Shown here piece by piece: positions 44,788-53,409 of a stretch of DNA of 64,000 bases. Each line of letters starts with the position of its first letter. Within the stretch, counting starts at the first letter, position 1. This DNA is from Verrucomicrobiales bacterium (GTDB lineage Bacteria > Verrucomicrobiota > Verrucomicrobiia > Verrucomicrobiales > DEV007). A program made the translations under genes and the position numbers. The stretch covers positions 186,001 through 250,000 of the forward strand of contig DUBC01000016.1 in NCBI GenBank assembly GCA_012960505.1. The letters run 5' to 3'. Below the pieces are notes generated by a model, which had not been told where the DNA came from, ran no database searches, and worked only from the letters and a program-made list of their open reading frames with translations.

Positions 44788-45186
44788 GTGTTTAAGAATG
44801 TAATAAAGGGGATCAATTCCATTGTAAATCGGCTTGCTTTAGCAATCGTGATTATCATTGTTTTTGCGATTTTCATTTCACCCATTTTTTCTAGCCGTAA
44901 AAAAGTTAAACGGGTAAAGGGTGAAATGAGTAAGATTGCTAAAGCCTTGGAATCATACTATGCGGAAAAAAATGAGTGGCCATCACCAGGGCCAACTTCA
45001 GTAGCTGCTGCACTGAAGGAGTCGGTGGATGCTAAAATTGATCCTTGGGGAACCGAGTATCGTTATTTCTTTTCAAATGATGGTTACTCTATTCAATCTG
45101 CGGGGCCTGATAAAACATTTGCAGAAGGACATAAATCAGGAAGGGATGACCAGTGGTACTCAAAGTCGTTACGGTCTAGACGCTAA
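44788..45186 (+). CDS. GspG-like pseudopilin C-terminal domain on an atypical anchor
   Basis: 132 residues. The C-terminal half matches major pseudopilins of type II secretion: a helix MSKIAKALESYYAEKNEWPSP, then DPWGTEYRYFF and YSIQSAGPDKTF with the aspartates that bind calcium in GspG. The N-terminus is a plain hydrophobic segment (LALAIVIIIVFAIFISPIF) without the GFTLIE prepilin-peptidase motif, so it may be a membrane-anchored GspG-like protein and not an assembled pilin. GTG start. No other secretion genes are adjacent. Confidence 0.65.
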   Translation: MFKNVIKGINSIVNRLALAIVIIIVFAIFISPIFSSRKKVKRVKGEMSKIAKALESYYAEKNEWPSPGPTSVAAALKESVDAKIDPWGTEYRYFFSNDGYSIQSAGPDKTFAEGHKSGRDDQWYSKSLRSRR

Positions 45187-45291
45187 TTTCTCTAATCGTA
45201 GACTGATTTATTGAAATCTTGTCCATTCATAGGATTTATATTTTCGGTTTTTTAAACTAAATATAATGTTTTCTGTGCTTTACTACGGGAA

Positions 45292-47019
45292 ATGAGTTTG
45301 GTGTCAAAGGCAGCTATCCCCTTTATTTTGCTGGCATGTTTTTGGCCCGAGCAATCCTTGTCAGGGCCAATTAATATACAGTTTAGACATGTTATTTCAG
45401 GGAGGCCCTTACTCTTGGATTCTTTACGTTATCCAAAATCCGGCAATGAGATTTTTTCTGTGAAGCGTTTGAGCTATCTACTTAGCGATGTTTCTTTTCA
45501 GAGAGAAGAGGGGACTTGGATAGGGCCAGTTGCTGACGTTGCATGGATTGATGCGGGTAAGCGCCGCGTGACTTTCTCTGTCAATGATTTACCAAAGGGG
45601 AAATATCGTTCAATGAGGTTTGTATTGGGTCTGGATTCAAAGAAAAATAATTTTGATTTTGGCTCGGTCCATCCTGATCATCCTCTTAATCCATCTCTTA
45701 ATAAACTGCATTGGAGTTGGCAAGGAGGTTATGTTTTCTTGGCTCTCGAAGGTCACTACCGTGCATCTGGAAAAAGACGAGGTTATTCTTTGCACTTTGC
45801 TCGCAGTGCTAATCGAAAATTCATTAATGTTCCATTAAAAATTGACCATGGATCAGCGACTGGAATCGTTCTTGATTTTGATTTGACTTCGCTCCTGTCT
45901 ACACCGAGACCGATTATTTTCAGCAAAGATGGTGAGTCAACGCATTCCAGAAAAGGTGATCCTGTAGTTGATTCTATTGCTAAGAATTTGGCCGGAGCAT
46001 TTCGATTGCGCGATGTTATTTACCCAAATCAAATCAATGAGCCGAAATTAGAAAAAAAAGAACCTCTTTATTTTCCAGATTCTGCTGAACCGTTCCCTTT
46101 CAAAATGGCGGGCACCTTCCCTGTTCCCAAATTACCTACGGACAATCCACTAATTAAAAGCCGAGTACGACTCGGAGAAAAACTTTTTTCAGATAAGAGA
46201 CTATCTCGTGATTTTAGCATTGCATGCTCTTCATGTCATCAAAAGGACAGGGCATTTACTGATGGTTTGTCATTAAGTGTTGGAATTGAAGACAGGAAAG
46301 GGAAGAGAAATTCAATGCCTCTTTTCAACCTTGCATGGAAGGAAAAGTTTTTCTGGGACGGTAGATCCCCCTCTCTGCGGGATCAGGTTCTTATGCCTAT
46401 TTCTAGTCATGCGGAATTTGATAATTCATTAGAAAAGGCAGTCACTAATTTATCAAGGGATAGTTCTTATATGACTCTTTTTAAAGAAGCATTTACAGGT
46501 CCGGACATTACCTCTGAAAAGATTGCTCTAGCACTGGAAAACTTTTTATTAACTTTGACGTCCTATGATTCGAAATTTGATCGCGCCATGGCTGGTCAGA
46601 TTGAGTTAAACGATAAGGAAAAAAGAGGCTTTGAATTATTCATGACCGAATATGAACCTAGGACTGGCAGGTTTGGAGCGGATTGCTTCCATTGTCATGG
46701 AGGACCCTTATTTTCAGATCATGATTTTCATAATAATGGATTAAAATTAAAAAGTGAGGACAGTGGCATGAAGGGACTCTTTTCCACTCCTTCTCTTCGT
46801 AATGTTGAACTCACTGCTCCTTATATGCACGACGGGAGATTTACCACTCTTGAGGAAGTTGTATCGCATTACAATTCTGCTATGCATCGCACTGATTTGC
46901 TCGACCCTAATCTGGCCAAGCATCCTGCTCTAGGGCTGCGCCTTGCCAAGTCAGATGAACAAGCGATCGTGGCATTTCTCAAAACTTTGACTGATCCAAA
47001 ATATAAGGATCTTCCTTGA
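45292..47019 (+). CDS. MbnP-like domain fused to di-heme cytochrome c peroxidase (MbnH/MauG-like)
   Basis: 575 residues, exported (IPFILLACFWPEQSLSG). Residues about 25-245 look like the MbnP copper-binding family: INIQFRH, LSYLLSDVSF, HPLNPSLNKLHWSWQGGYVFLALEG. Residues about 260-575 form a di-heme peroxidase of the CcpA/MauG/MbnH superfamily with haem motifs CSSCH (312-316) and CFHCH (465-469), FFWDGRSPSLRDQ and TAPYMHDGRFTTLEEVV. In known systems MbnH is a separate protein that oxidises a Trp of MbnP to kynurenine to make a Cu(I) site; here both are one chain. Function by analogy only. Confidence 0.8.
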   Translation: MSLVSKAAIPFILLACFWPEQSLSGPINIQFRHVISGRPLLLDSLRYPKSGNEIFSVKRLSYLLSDVSFQREEGTWIGPVADVAWIDAGKRRVTFSVNDLPKGKYRSMRFVLGLDSKKNNFDFGSVHPDHPLNPSLNKLHWSWQGGYVFLALEGHYRASGKRRGYSLHFARSANRKFINVPLKIDHGSATGIVLDFDLTSLLSTPRPIIFSKDGESTHSRKGDPVVDSIAKNLAGAFRLRDVIYPNQINEPKLEKKEPLYFPDSAEPFPFKMAGTFPVPKLPTDNPLIKSRVRLGEKLFSDKRLSRDFSIACSSCHQKDRAFTDGLSLSVGIEDRKGKRNSMPLFNLAWKEKFFWDGRSPSLRDQVLMPISSHAEFDNSLEKAVTNLSRDSSYMTLFKEAFTGPDITSEKIALALENFLLTLTSYDSKFDRAMAGQIELNDKEKRGFELFMTEYEPRTGRFGADCFHCHGGPLFSDHDFHNNGLKLKSEDSGMKGLFSTPSLRNVELTAPYMHDGRFTTLEEVVSHYNSAMHRTDLLDPNLAKHPALGLRLAKSDEQAIVAFLKTLTDPKYKDLP

Positions 47020-47095
47020 TCTGTACGATTAGAAATAAGGAATATTAATAAATCACGTCATAATCACATAATCTCTTTAATTATTTAATCAGCCT

Positions 47096-48385
47096 ATGAT
47101 GCAAAAAATATTTATCATTATTGTTCTTATTTCAATCTCATTAAAAGAGCTATCCAAGGCAAGCGACTGGCTTCGTTTTAGAGGAGATAATGGTCAGGGC
47201 ATCAGTTCAGAGACAGTAACAGTTAAGTGGTCAGCAAAAAAAAATATAAAATGGCAATGTAAGCTTCCTGGCCCTGGGAGTTCGAGTCCTGTAATTTCAA
47301 ATGGAAAAATTTTTGTGACTTGTTTTAGTGGTGTAACTGAAGGTCAGCAGGACACATCCAAGCTTCTTAGACATGTTCTCTGCATTGATCAAAAAGATGG
47401 TTCAATTATTTGGGAGAATAAGATTGCAGCTACTCAACCAGAAGATCCTTACCGGGGTTTTTTAACTGAGCATGGTTATGCTTCCAATACGCCTGTTGTT
47501 GATGATGGTAGGCTATTTGTTTATTTGGGGAAGAGTGGCATCCATGCATATGATCTTAATGGTAAAAAACTTTGGTCTAAAAATTTAGGAACTGGATCCA
47601 CTCGTCGCAAGTGGGGTTCAGCTGCTAGTCCGATTGTTGTAGGTGATAATCTTGTTGTCAGTGCAGCTGAAGAAGCATTGGCAGTTTATGGGCTGGACCC
47701 GAAGACGGGTAAGCAAAATTGGATATCAGAAGGTGATAGTTTGGAAATGGCGTATGCGACGCCTGTTTTGATGACATCCAAGGAAGGTAGAGCTGATTTG
47801 GTTTTGCCGGTCCCTGGTGAGATCTGGGGAATGAACCCTGACTCTGGAAAGCTCAGATGGTATGCTCTAACGAACATTACCGGAAACATTTCACCGAGCC
47901 CCGTCATTGGTAATGAAACCGTGTATGTATTTGGAGGTTATCCTAGCTTGCGTCGTTGTGCGGTGAAAATTAATGGAGCCAAAGGTGAAATTTCTGAAAA
48001 AGCAACGCTCTGGGAGGATAATCAATCTACTTATGTTCCTACCCCGGTACTTGTTGATGAAAAATTATATTGGGCGAGTGATACCGGATATGCTTGTTGT
48101 GTGGATGCGAAATCTGGGAAGATGTTGTTTAGGGAACGTTTGGATGCTAGAGCCAAAGGTTCTCGTGGTAAGCCTTTTTATGCAGGTGCGGTAGCTGCAG
48201 GTGGTAAAATTTATGCAGTTAGCCGATGGGGAGGCACTTTTGTTTTTTCTGCAAAGCCAGATTTCGAGCTGTTGGCTCACAACAGAATTGAAGGGGATGA
48301 TAGCCAGTTCCATGGAACTCCGGCAATTAGTGATGGCCAGCTGTTTCTGCGTTCTGATAAATTTCTTTATTGTATCTCTGAATAA
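47096..48385 (+). CDS. exported PQQ-like beta-propeller protein
   Basis: 429 residues, signal peptide (IFIIIVLISISLKELSKA). Repeated PQQ-like blades: WKCKLPGPGSSSPVI-type starts, DGSIIWENKI, NGKKLWSKNLG, TGKQNWISEG, SGKLRWYALT and SGKMLFRERL. The family occurs abundantly in Planctomycetes and Verrucomicrobia and resembles BamB or the propeller of quinoprotein dehydrogenases; catalytic PQQ ligands are not evident, so binding or scaffold function is more likely. Starts 76 bases after the MbnP-peroxidase gene, possibly cotranscribed. Confidence 0.85.
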   Translation: MMQKIFIIIVLISISLKELSKASDWLRFRGDNGQGISSETVTVKWSAKKNIKWQCKLPGPGSSSPVISNGKIFVTCFSGVTEGQQDTSKLLRHVLCIDQKDGSIIWENKIAATQPEDPYRGFLTEHGYASNTPVVDDGRLFVYLGKSGIHAYDLNGKKLWSKNLGTGSTRRKWGSAASPIVVGDNLVVSAAEEALAVYGLDPKTGKQNWISEGDSLEMAYATPVLMTSKEGRADLVLPVPGEIWGMNPDSGKLRWYALTNITGNISPSPVIGNETVYVFGGYPSLRRCAVKINGAKGEISEKATLWEDNQSTYVPTPVLVDEKLYWASDTGYACCVDAKSGKMLFRERLDARAKGSRGKPFYAGAVAAGGKIYAVSRWGGTFVFSAKPDFELLAHNRIEGDDSQFHGTPAISDGQLFLRSDKFLYCISE

Positions 48386-48411
48386 AAAATACAATTAAAG
48401 AGCGGGAAACA

Positions 48412-49341
48412 TTACCGCAATACCGGTTTTTCTGGTTTGCCGTTCGTGGTTAGGATGTGTACTTCATGGGCAGAAACTTTCGGATCAATGTACTCCCAGA
48501 CAATTTTTTTGTTTTGAGTGATTTCAAATATCTTTGCTTTTTTACCGTCCCTTTGTCCGTAACTACAAATGATAGTGTTTCCATTGCTTAGTCTTTGTCC
48601 TCCACATGGATCACGGAAACGGTCATCGACATGGCTGTTATCACACCGCCATGCGACTTTTCCTTCCGGATTGAATTCCACAGTCTTATTACCGTTTGTT
48701 AGGTTAACGAGTAAATTTTTATTGGGCAAAAGGATAGCAGTGAATGGCCAGTTACGGGCTTTCTTCCCGCCTAATTCTTCAAGGTCTGTTTTTATTTCCC
48801 GAACTACTGTTCCTTCGGGTGAGTATTCTTTTACTTTAAAGGCGAGTAGGTGAGGGACTATGTAATTTCCATTTGGTAATTTTCTAGCCATTCTAGTCTG
48901 CATGTGATCATTTTTTGTTTCAGGAATTAATGGTAAATGAACTTCTATTTTACCGTCCTCATTGATTTCAAGTAGTCTCGGAATGGGACCCCTTTCGACC
49001 ACTAAAGTGTTGCCGTTAGGTAATCTGTTGACCGTTCCCAGTTCCTTGTTACGAGAATCCATCTTATATGACCAAATAATTTCAGTGCTATTTTTTTTAT
49101 ATTCTCGAGCCTCATTATTAATCGATAAGAGGATATTTCCATTATCTAATACCATACCATCACGAGCATATCCTGGAGCTTTCCATATGACGGCATTGTC
49201 TTCACCAATGAGTGCAGTAAATTTACCAGATACAAGGAATGAGTGCCTTATCCCTATCTCACTAATTTGTTTGCCTTGCGCTGAGGATTTATATTGTGAG
49301 GCTAGTAAGGCAAAAAGAAAAATGATATAGATGCGATTCAT
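48412..49341 (-). CDS. exported beta-propeller protein (arylsulfotransferase/NHL-like)
   Basis: 309 residues, signal peptide (IIFLFALLASQYKSSA). Repeated blades with the phrase NGN in turns: DNGNILLS, LPNGNTLVVER, LPNGNYIVP, NGNKTVEF, LSNGNTIICSYG, each followed by a strand such as KIVWEYID or KVAWRCDN. This pattern is typical of arylsulfotransferase-like/PQQ-like propellers in Planctomycetes. No catalytic assignment is possible. Converges with the PQQ-like gene (26 bases). Confidence 0.8.
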   Translation of the reverse strand: MNRIYIIFLFALLASQYKSSAQGKQISEIGIRHSFLVSGKFTALIGEDNAVIWKAPGYARDGMVLDNGNILLSINNEAREYKKNSTEIIWSYKMDSRNKELGTVNRLPNGNTLVVERGPIPRLLEINEDGKIEVHLPLIPETKNDHMQTRMARKLPNGNYIVPHLLAFKVKEYSPEGTVVREIKTDLEELGGKKARNWPFTAILLPNKNLLVNLTNGNKTVEFNPEGKVAWRCDNSHVDDRFRDPCGGQRLSNGNTIICSYGQRDGKKAKIFEITQNKKIVWEYIDPKVSAHEVHILTTNGKPEKPVLR

Positions 49342-49450
49342 AATAATAGGTATCTAGATACAATTAAGTGCTTCAAGGCAATGGTAAATTTATTCTAATT
49401 AATATTTTGCTGAATTATCACCTATTGGATAATCTGAATTTATTCTTTCT

Positions 49451-49873
49451 ATGATCAAGGTACATACTGCCCAGTTTTCTGTGTCAACAAGAGGTAAGGG
49501 AACTTATGAAATAACAGAAGATATTTCTTCTATTGTTCATGAAAGTGGGATCAATGAAGGTGTGGTTACTATATTTGTTCAGCATACCAGTTGTTCTTTG
49601 ATTGTTATGGAAAATGCCGATTCTTCTGCTCGGACTGATTTACATGCATTCTTTGAGAAGTTAGTTCCCGAGGATACACCATATTTTGTGCATACCTATG
49701 AAGGTGGTGATGATATGCCATCGCACATTCGGATGTGCTTAACGGACGTCGATAAGAATGTTCCTATCATTGATGGTAGAATGACTTTAGGAACCTGGCA
49801 GGGTTTGTTTCTTTTTGAGCATCGACGTGCTCCGCACACAAGAAAAATTAGTGTTTCAGTTTGTGGTGAATAG
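49451..49873 (+). CDS. YjbQ family protein (secondary thiamine-phosphate synthase)
   Basis: 140 residues, the UPF0047/YjbQ family, a small trimeric fold; some members show weak thiamine-phosphate synthase activity. Family signatures are FVQHTSCSLIVMENADSSARTD and LGTWQGLFLFEHR, plus DMPSHIR with the conserved histidine. True physiological role unclear in the family. Confidence 0.92.
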   Translation: MIKVHTAQFSVSTRGKGTYEITEDISSIVHESGINEGVVTIFVQHTSCSLIVMENADSSARTDLHAFFEKLVPEDTPYFVHTYEGGDDMPSHIRMCLTDVDKNVPIIDGRMTLGTWQGLFLFEHRRAPHTRKISVSVCGE

Positions 49874-49905
49874 TTTATATGTAACATTAAACAAAAGGTT
49901 TATTA

Positions 49906-50139
49906 ATGGGTAGGCGTAAGCCGTTGGCTTATTTACATAGAAGGAAAGATGAATGGGTAGTAACTTGTGTGCTACGCATTGAGCATAGAGTTCGCGCTAA
50001 GTCCCGTATAGAAGCTATGGAGCTAGATTATGGTATCGGATGGGACGTTCGGAGATATCATTTGATAATTCATCATTTATTCCTGATCCATCAAATGAAC
50101 TTCCAAAGACTGACTGGATATTTTCCTCATTCCCGCTAA
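49906..50139 (+). CDS. small basic ORF, possibly frameshifted
   Basis: 77 codons; begins MGRRKPLAYLHRRKDEWVV, is very basic up to about residue 40 and has no recognised family. After about 50020 the frame becomes rich in His, Leu and Ile, while another plus frame runs open into the next gene with a more protein-like stretch (SFIPDPSNELPKTDWIF). Either a small real protein of 77 residues or one whose 3' part lies in another frame. Weakly supported. Confidence 0.35.
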   Translation: MGRRKPLAYLHRRKDEWVVTCVLRIEHRVRAKSRIEAMELDYGIGWDVRRYHLIIHHLFLIHQMNFQRLTGYFPHSR

Positions 50140-50148
50140 ACTTTTATT

Positions 50149-51267
50149 ATGGATTTAACTCGGACTGCTTTTGGAACTTGGAGCGGTGGACGCTTCATGC
50201 ATTTTGGTGAAGCGCTCAGTGATGAGCGTTTTATACAACTCATTCAATTAGCATACGATTCCGGAATACGTACTTTTATTACCTCAGACGTTTATGGGGT
50301 AGGAAGGGCCGATCAGATGTTAGGTAAGGCCTTGGAAGGAATTGCTCGTGAAGAATATTGTTTAGTAGGGATGCTCGGCCATGATATTTATGAGGGCAAA
50401 CGTGAAGGGTCGCGTGGTTATCCCAGGTTCAGTGATCCGTCCCTTAGATCACGCTCCGAATATTCCGCTTATCTAAAGATGGCCGCAGAGAAGTCGTTGG
50501 AACGGTGTCAGGCTGAAAAGTTTGATCTAGTAATGTTACATAATCCGGATGAACAGGGTTATGCGGATCAGTCTGTCTGGGATGCTATGTCTGATCTAAA
50601 AGTGTCTGGATTAACGGATAGTCTTGGCATTGCTCCTGGTCCCGCGAACGGTTTTACCCTCGATCTTATCCATAACTTTGAACAATTCGGACAGATCCTT
50701 GATTGGGCAATGGTGATTCTTAATCCTTTAGAGCCTTGGCCCGGTCGGTTGTGTCTTGAAGCAGCTCAGAAAGCTAACATAAATGTTCTTACAAGAGTCG
50801 TTGATTATGGTGGTGTTTTTCATGGGACAATGAAACCAGACCATGTGTTTCGTGAAGGAGATCATCGAACGTATCGGCCCGAAGGTTGGGTAGAGTCAGG
50901 CCTTGAAAGAGTTGAAAAAATGAGACCTATTTTAGATAAGTATGGACTAAGTGAAATTCAATTTGCGAGTCTCTGGAATCTTGCTCAGACTCCAGTAAAG
51001 AGTGTTGTCCCAACTTTTATTCAGGAGGCTGGAGAAGAGGCTTTGCCTATAGAAGAACTAGTTCGTGATTTTGCTTCCATGCCTGTTGAAAATCCTCTGA
51101 CCTTGGAAGAGGTCGAAGAAATAGCCGGGATCGGGGACAATACCGGATGCATGCTATTGAAGGGTGCAAGTAAACGTCACGAGGAGAGTTTGCGTCCTGA
51201 TGAATGGCCAATGAGACCGGATCTTATGGAGATTGCAGGTCGCCATGGTCTTGGCGATGACTGGTGA
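50149..51267 (+). CDS. aldo/keto reductase family protein
   Basis: 372 residues with the TIM-barrel aldo/keto reductase pattern: AFGTWSGG at the start, FITSDVYGVGRADQMLGKAL with the catalytic Asp and Tyr, the Lys region and FDLVMLHNPD with the conserved His. The tail from about 300 (ELVRDFASMPVENPLTLEEVEEIAGIG) is the usual cap. Such proteins in this group are probably sugar or dehydrogenase-related reductases; substrate unknown. Begins nine bases after the small ORF ends. Confidence 0.85.
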   Translation: MDLTRTAFGTWSGGRFMHFGEALSDERFIQLIQLAYDSGIRTFITSDVYGVGRADQMLGKALEGIAREEYCLVGMLGHDIYEGKREGSRGYPRFSDPSLRSRSEYSAYLKMAAEKSLERCQAEKFDLVMLHNPDEQGYADQSVWDAMSDLKVSGLTDSLGIAPGPANGFTLDLIHNFEQFGQILDWAMVILNPLEPWPGRLCLEAAQKANINVLTRVVDYGGVFHGTMKPDHVFREGDHRTYRPEGWVESGLERVEKMRPILDKYGLSEIQFASLWNLAQTPVKSVVPTFIQEAGEEALPIEELVRDFASMPVENPLTLEEVEEIAGIGDNTGCMLLKGASKRHEESLRPDEWPMRPDLMEIAGRHGLGDDW

Positions 51268-51299
51268 TTAGGGCTCTCATTATATTTTGTGTTTTTTGA

Positions 51300-53366
51300 A
51301 TGAACTTGTTATCGACAAAGGACTTTCAGCCTCCTGTTGCTAAAATTAAAGAGCATATCCATGTAGATCATGGGACCAAGCGTCCTGACCCTTATTTTTG
51401 GTTGAGGGATAGAGCTAATAATGAAGTGCTTAATTATCTTAAGGAGGAGAATAATTATACAGAGTCCATAATGGTTGAGACGGAGTCATTGCAAAAGACT
51501 CTATTCGGAGAAATTAAAGGTAGGATAAAACAGGACGATTCTACTTATCCTGTGCGCTGGAAGAATTATTATTACTACACTCGGCACGATTCGGGTTCAG
51601 ATTATGCCAAATATTACAGGAAGCATATTGCTTCTGAGGAGTCCCAAGAAGAGTTAATTTTTGATGTGCCGAAAATGGCAAGGGGACAAGATTATTTCGA
51701 TTTCGATGAGGGTGATGTTAGTCCGGATGAAAGTCTCATTATTTTTAGTACTGACATTACTGGAAGAGGCTTGAGAACACTGCAGGTAAAAGATTTAAAC
51801 AGCGGTGAAATTTTAATTGATAATATAACCAATGTTGAAGGTGGCCATGCTTGGGCAGCAGATAACAAAACTTTTTTTTACACTAAACAGGATCCTGAAA
51901 CTTTACGCGATCATCAAATTTGGCGTCATCATTTAGGTCGCCCAGTTAAAGAGGACGTACTTGTTTATGAAGAGCGCGATGAGACTTTTAGTTGTTATGT
52001 GTACAGTAGCCGATCAGAGAAATTTATTGTGATTGGTTCTAGCCAGACTCTTTGTGATGAATACCGTCTTTTGCCATCAATCAATCCAGAAGGTGATTTC
52101 AAATTATTGCATCCGCGTTCACGCGGTCTTGAATATGATGTAGAACATTACGGGAACAGGTTCTACTTAAGAACTAATTATAAGGCACCTAATTTCCGAT
52201 TAATGTGGGTTTCCGAAGAGTGTACTTCTATAAGCAATTGGGAGGAGTTATTGGCTGAACGTGAAGGAGTTTATGTTAATGATTTTGAGGTATTTGATAA
52301 TTATCTTGTGACCGAGGAGCGGGAAAATGGACTCGTAAAAATTAGGATCCATGAAACTAGGAGCGGAGAAAATTATGAAATCGAATTTGAGTCGCCTGCC
52401 TATTCGGCTTGGATTGATACAAATCTCGATCCTCAAACAGAATGGCTGCGCTATGGATATAGTTCACTTAAAGACCCTGAAGGTCTTTATGAGTATAATA
52501 TGCATTCAAGGAAGAAAAGATTACTTAAGAGTGAAGAAATCATAGGAGGTTACGATTCTAATTTATATACAACGGAACGTCATTTTGTGACAGTGAGGGA
52601 TGGTGCGCGGGTTCCGGTTTCAATTGTCTATAGGAATGACTCTTTCAAGAAAGATGGAACATCTCCACTGTTGTTATATGCGTATGGAGCTTATGGGTTA
52701 AATTCTGATGCTACCTTTAGAAGTAGTCGTCTGAGTCTTCTTGATCGGGGTTTTGTTTATGCAATAGCTCATATCCGCGGAGGACAGGAACTTGGCAGGG
52801 ATTGGTACGATCATGGGAGGTTGTTAAATAAGAAGAATTCTTTCAATGACTTTATTGATTGTTCGGAATTTTTTGTTTCAGAGAAATACACATCGCCTGA
52901 CCGCTTATGTGCGAGTGGAGCTAGCGCTGGAGGGCTTTTGATGGGTGTAATAGCAAATGAAACCCCCAAATTATTCGCTGCTATCATTGCTGATGTGCCC
53001 TGGGTCGATTGTGTTACAACCATGCTGGATCCAACGATTCCTTTAACTACCAGTGAGTATGATGAATGGGGAAATCCTAATGATAAGGAATTTTTTGATT
53101 ATATTTTGAGCTACTCTCCATACGATAACGTGAAGAGGGCTGCATATCCTGCAATGCTTGTCATGGCTGGGTTGAATGATTCTCAAGTCCAGTGTTGGGA
53201 GCCTGCCAAGTGGGTTGCTCTTTTGAGGACCAAGAAAATTGGTAATAAGCCATTGATGTTAAAAATCAATATGAAATCAGGGCACGGTGGTTCATCTGCA
53301 AGATATGAGAAGTATAAGGAAATTGCTTTTGAGTATGCTTTTTTACTTCGGGTAGTGGACCATTGA
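51300..53366 (+). CDS. oligopeptidase B (S9A serine peptidase)
   Basis: 688 residues, prolyl-oligopeptidase family, cutting peptides after Arg/Lys if it is typical of oligopeptidase B. N-terminal beta-propeller (about 70-420) opens with RPDPYFWLRDRAN; the C-terminal hydrolase has LLLYAYGAYGLNSDATF, IAHIRGGQELGRDWYDHGR, nucleophile CASGASAGGLLMG, GLNDSQVQCWEPAKW (Asp) and MKSGHGGSSARY (His). No signal peptide, so cytosolic. The closest motif match is to PtrB. Confidence 0.93.
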   Translation: MNLLSTKDFQPPVAKIKEHIHVDHGTKRPDPYFWLRDRANNEVLNYLKEENNYTESIMVETESLQKTLFGEIKGRIKQDDSTYPVRWKNYYYYTRHDSGSDYAKYYRKHIASEESQEELIFDVPKMARGQDYFDFDEGDVSPDESLIIFSTDITGRGLRTLQVKDLNSGEILIDNITNVEGGHAWAADNKTFFYTKQDPETLRDHQIWRHHLGRPVKEDVLVYEERDETFSCYVYSSRSEKFIVIGSSQTLCDEYRLLPSINPEGDFKLLHPRSRGLEYDVEHYGNRFYLRTNYKAPNFRLMWVSEECTSISNWEELLAEREGVYVNDFEVFDNYLVTEERENGLVKIRIHETRSGENYEIEFESPAYSAWIDTNLDPQTEWLRYGYSSLKDPEGLYEYNMHSRKKRLLKSEEIIGGYDSNLYTTERHFVTVRDGARVPVSIVYRNDSFKKDGTSPLLLYAYGAYGLNSDATFRSSRLSLLDRGFVYAIAHIRGGQELGRDWYDHGRLLNKKNSFNDFIDCSEFFVSEKYTSPDRLCASGASAGGLLMGVIANETPKLFAAIIADVPWVDCVTTMLDPTIPLTTSEYDEWGNPNDKEFFDYILSYSPYDNVKRAAYPAMLVMAGLNDSQVQCWEPAKWVALLRTKKIGNKPLMLKINMKSGHGGSSARYEKYKEIAFEYAFLLRVVDH

Positions 53367-53409
53367 TTGTATTATTATTCTGCTCTTCATCTACTAATTC
53401 ATACTCAGC

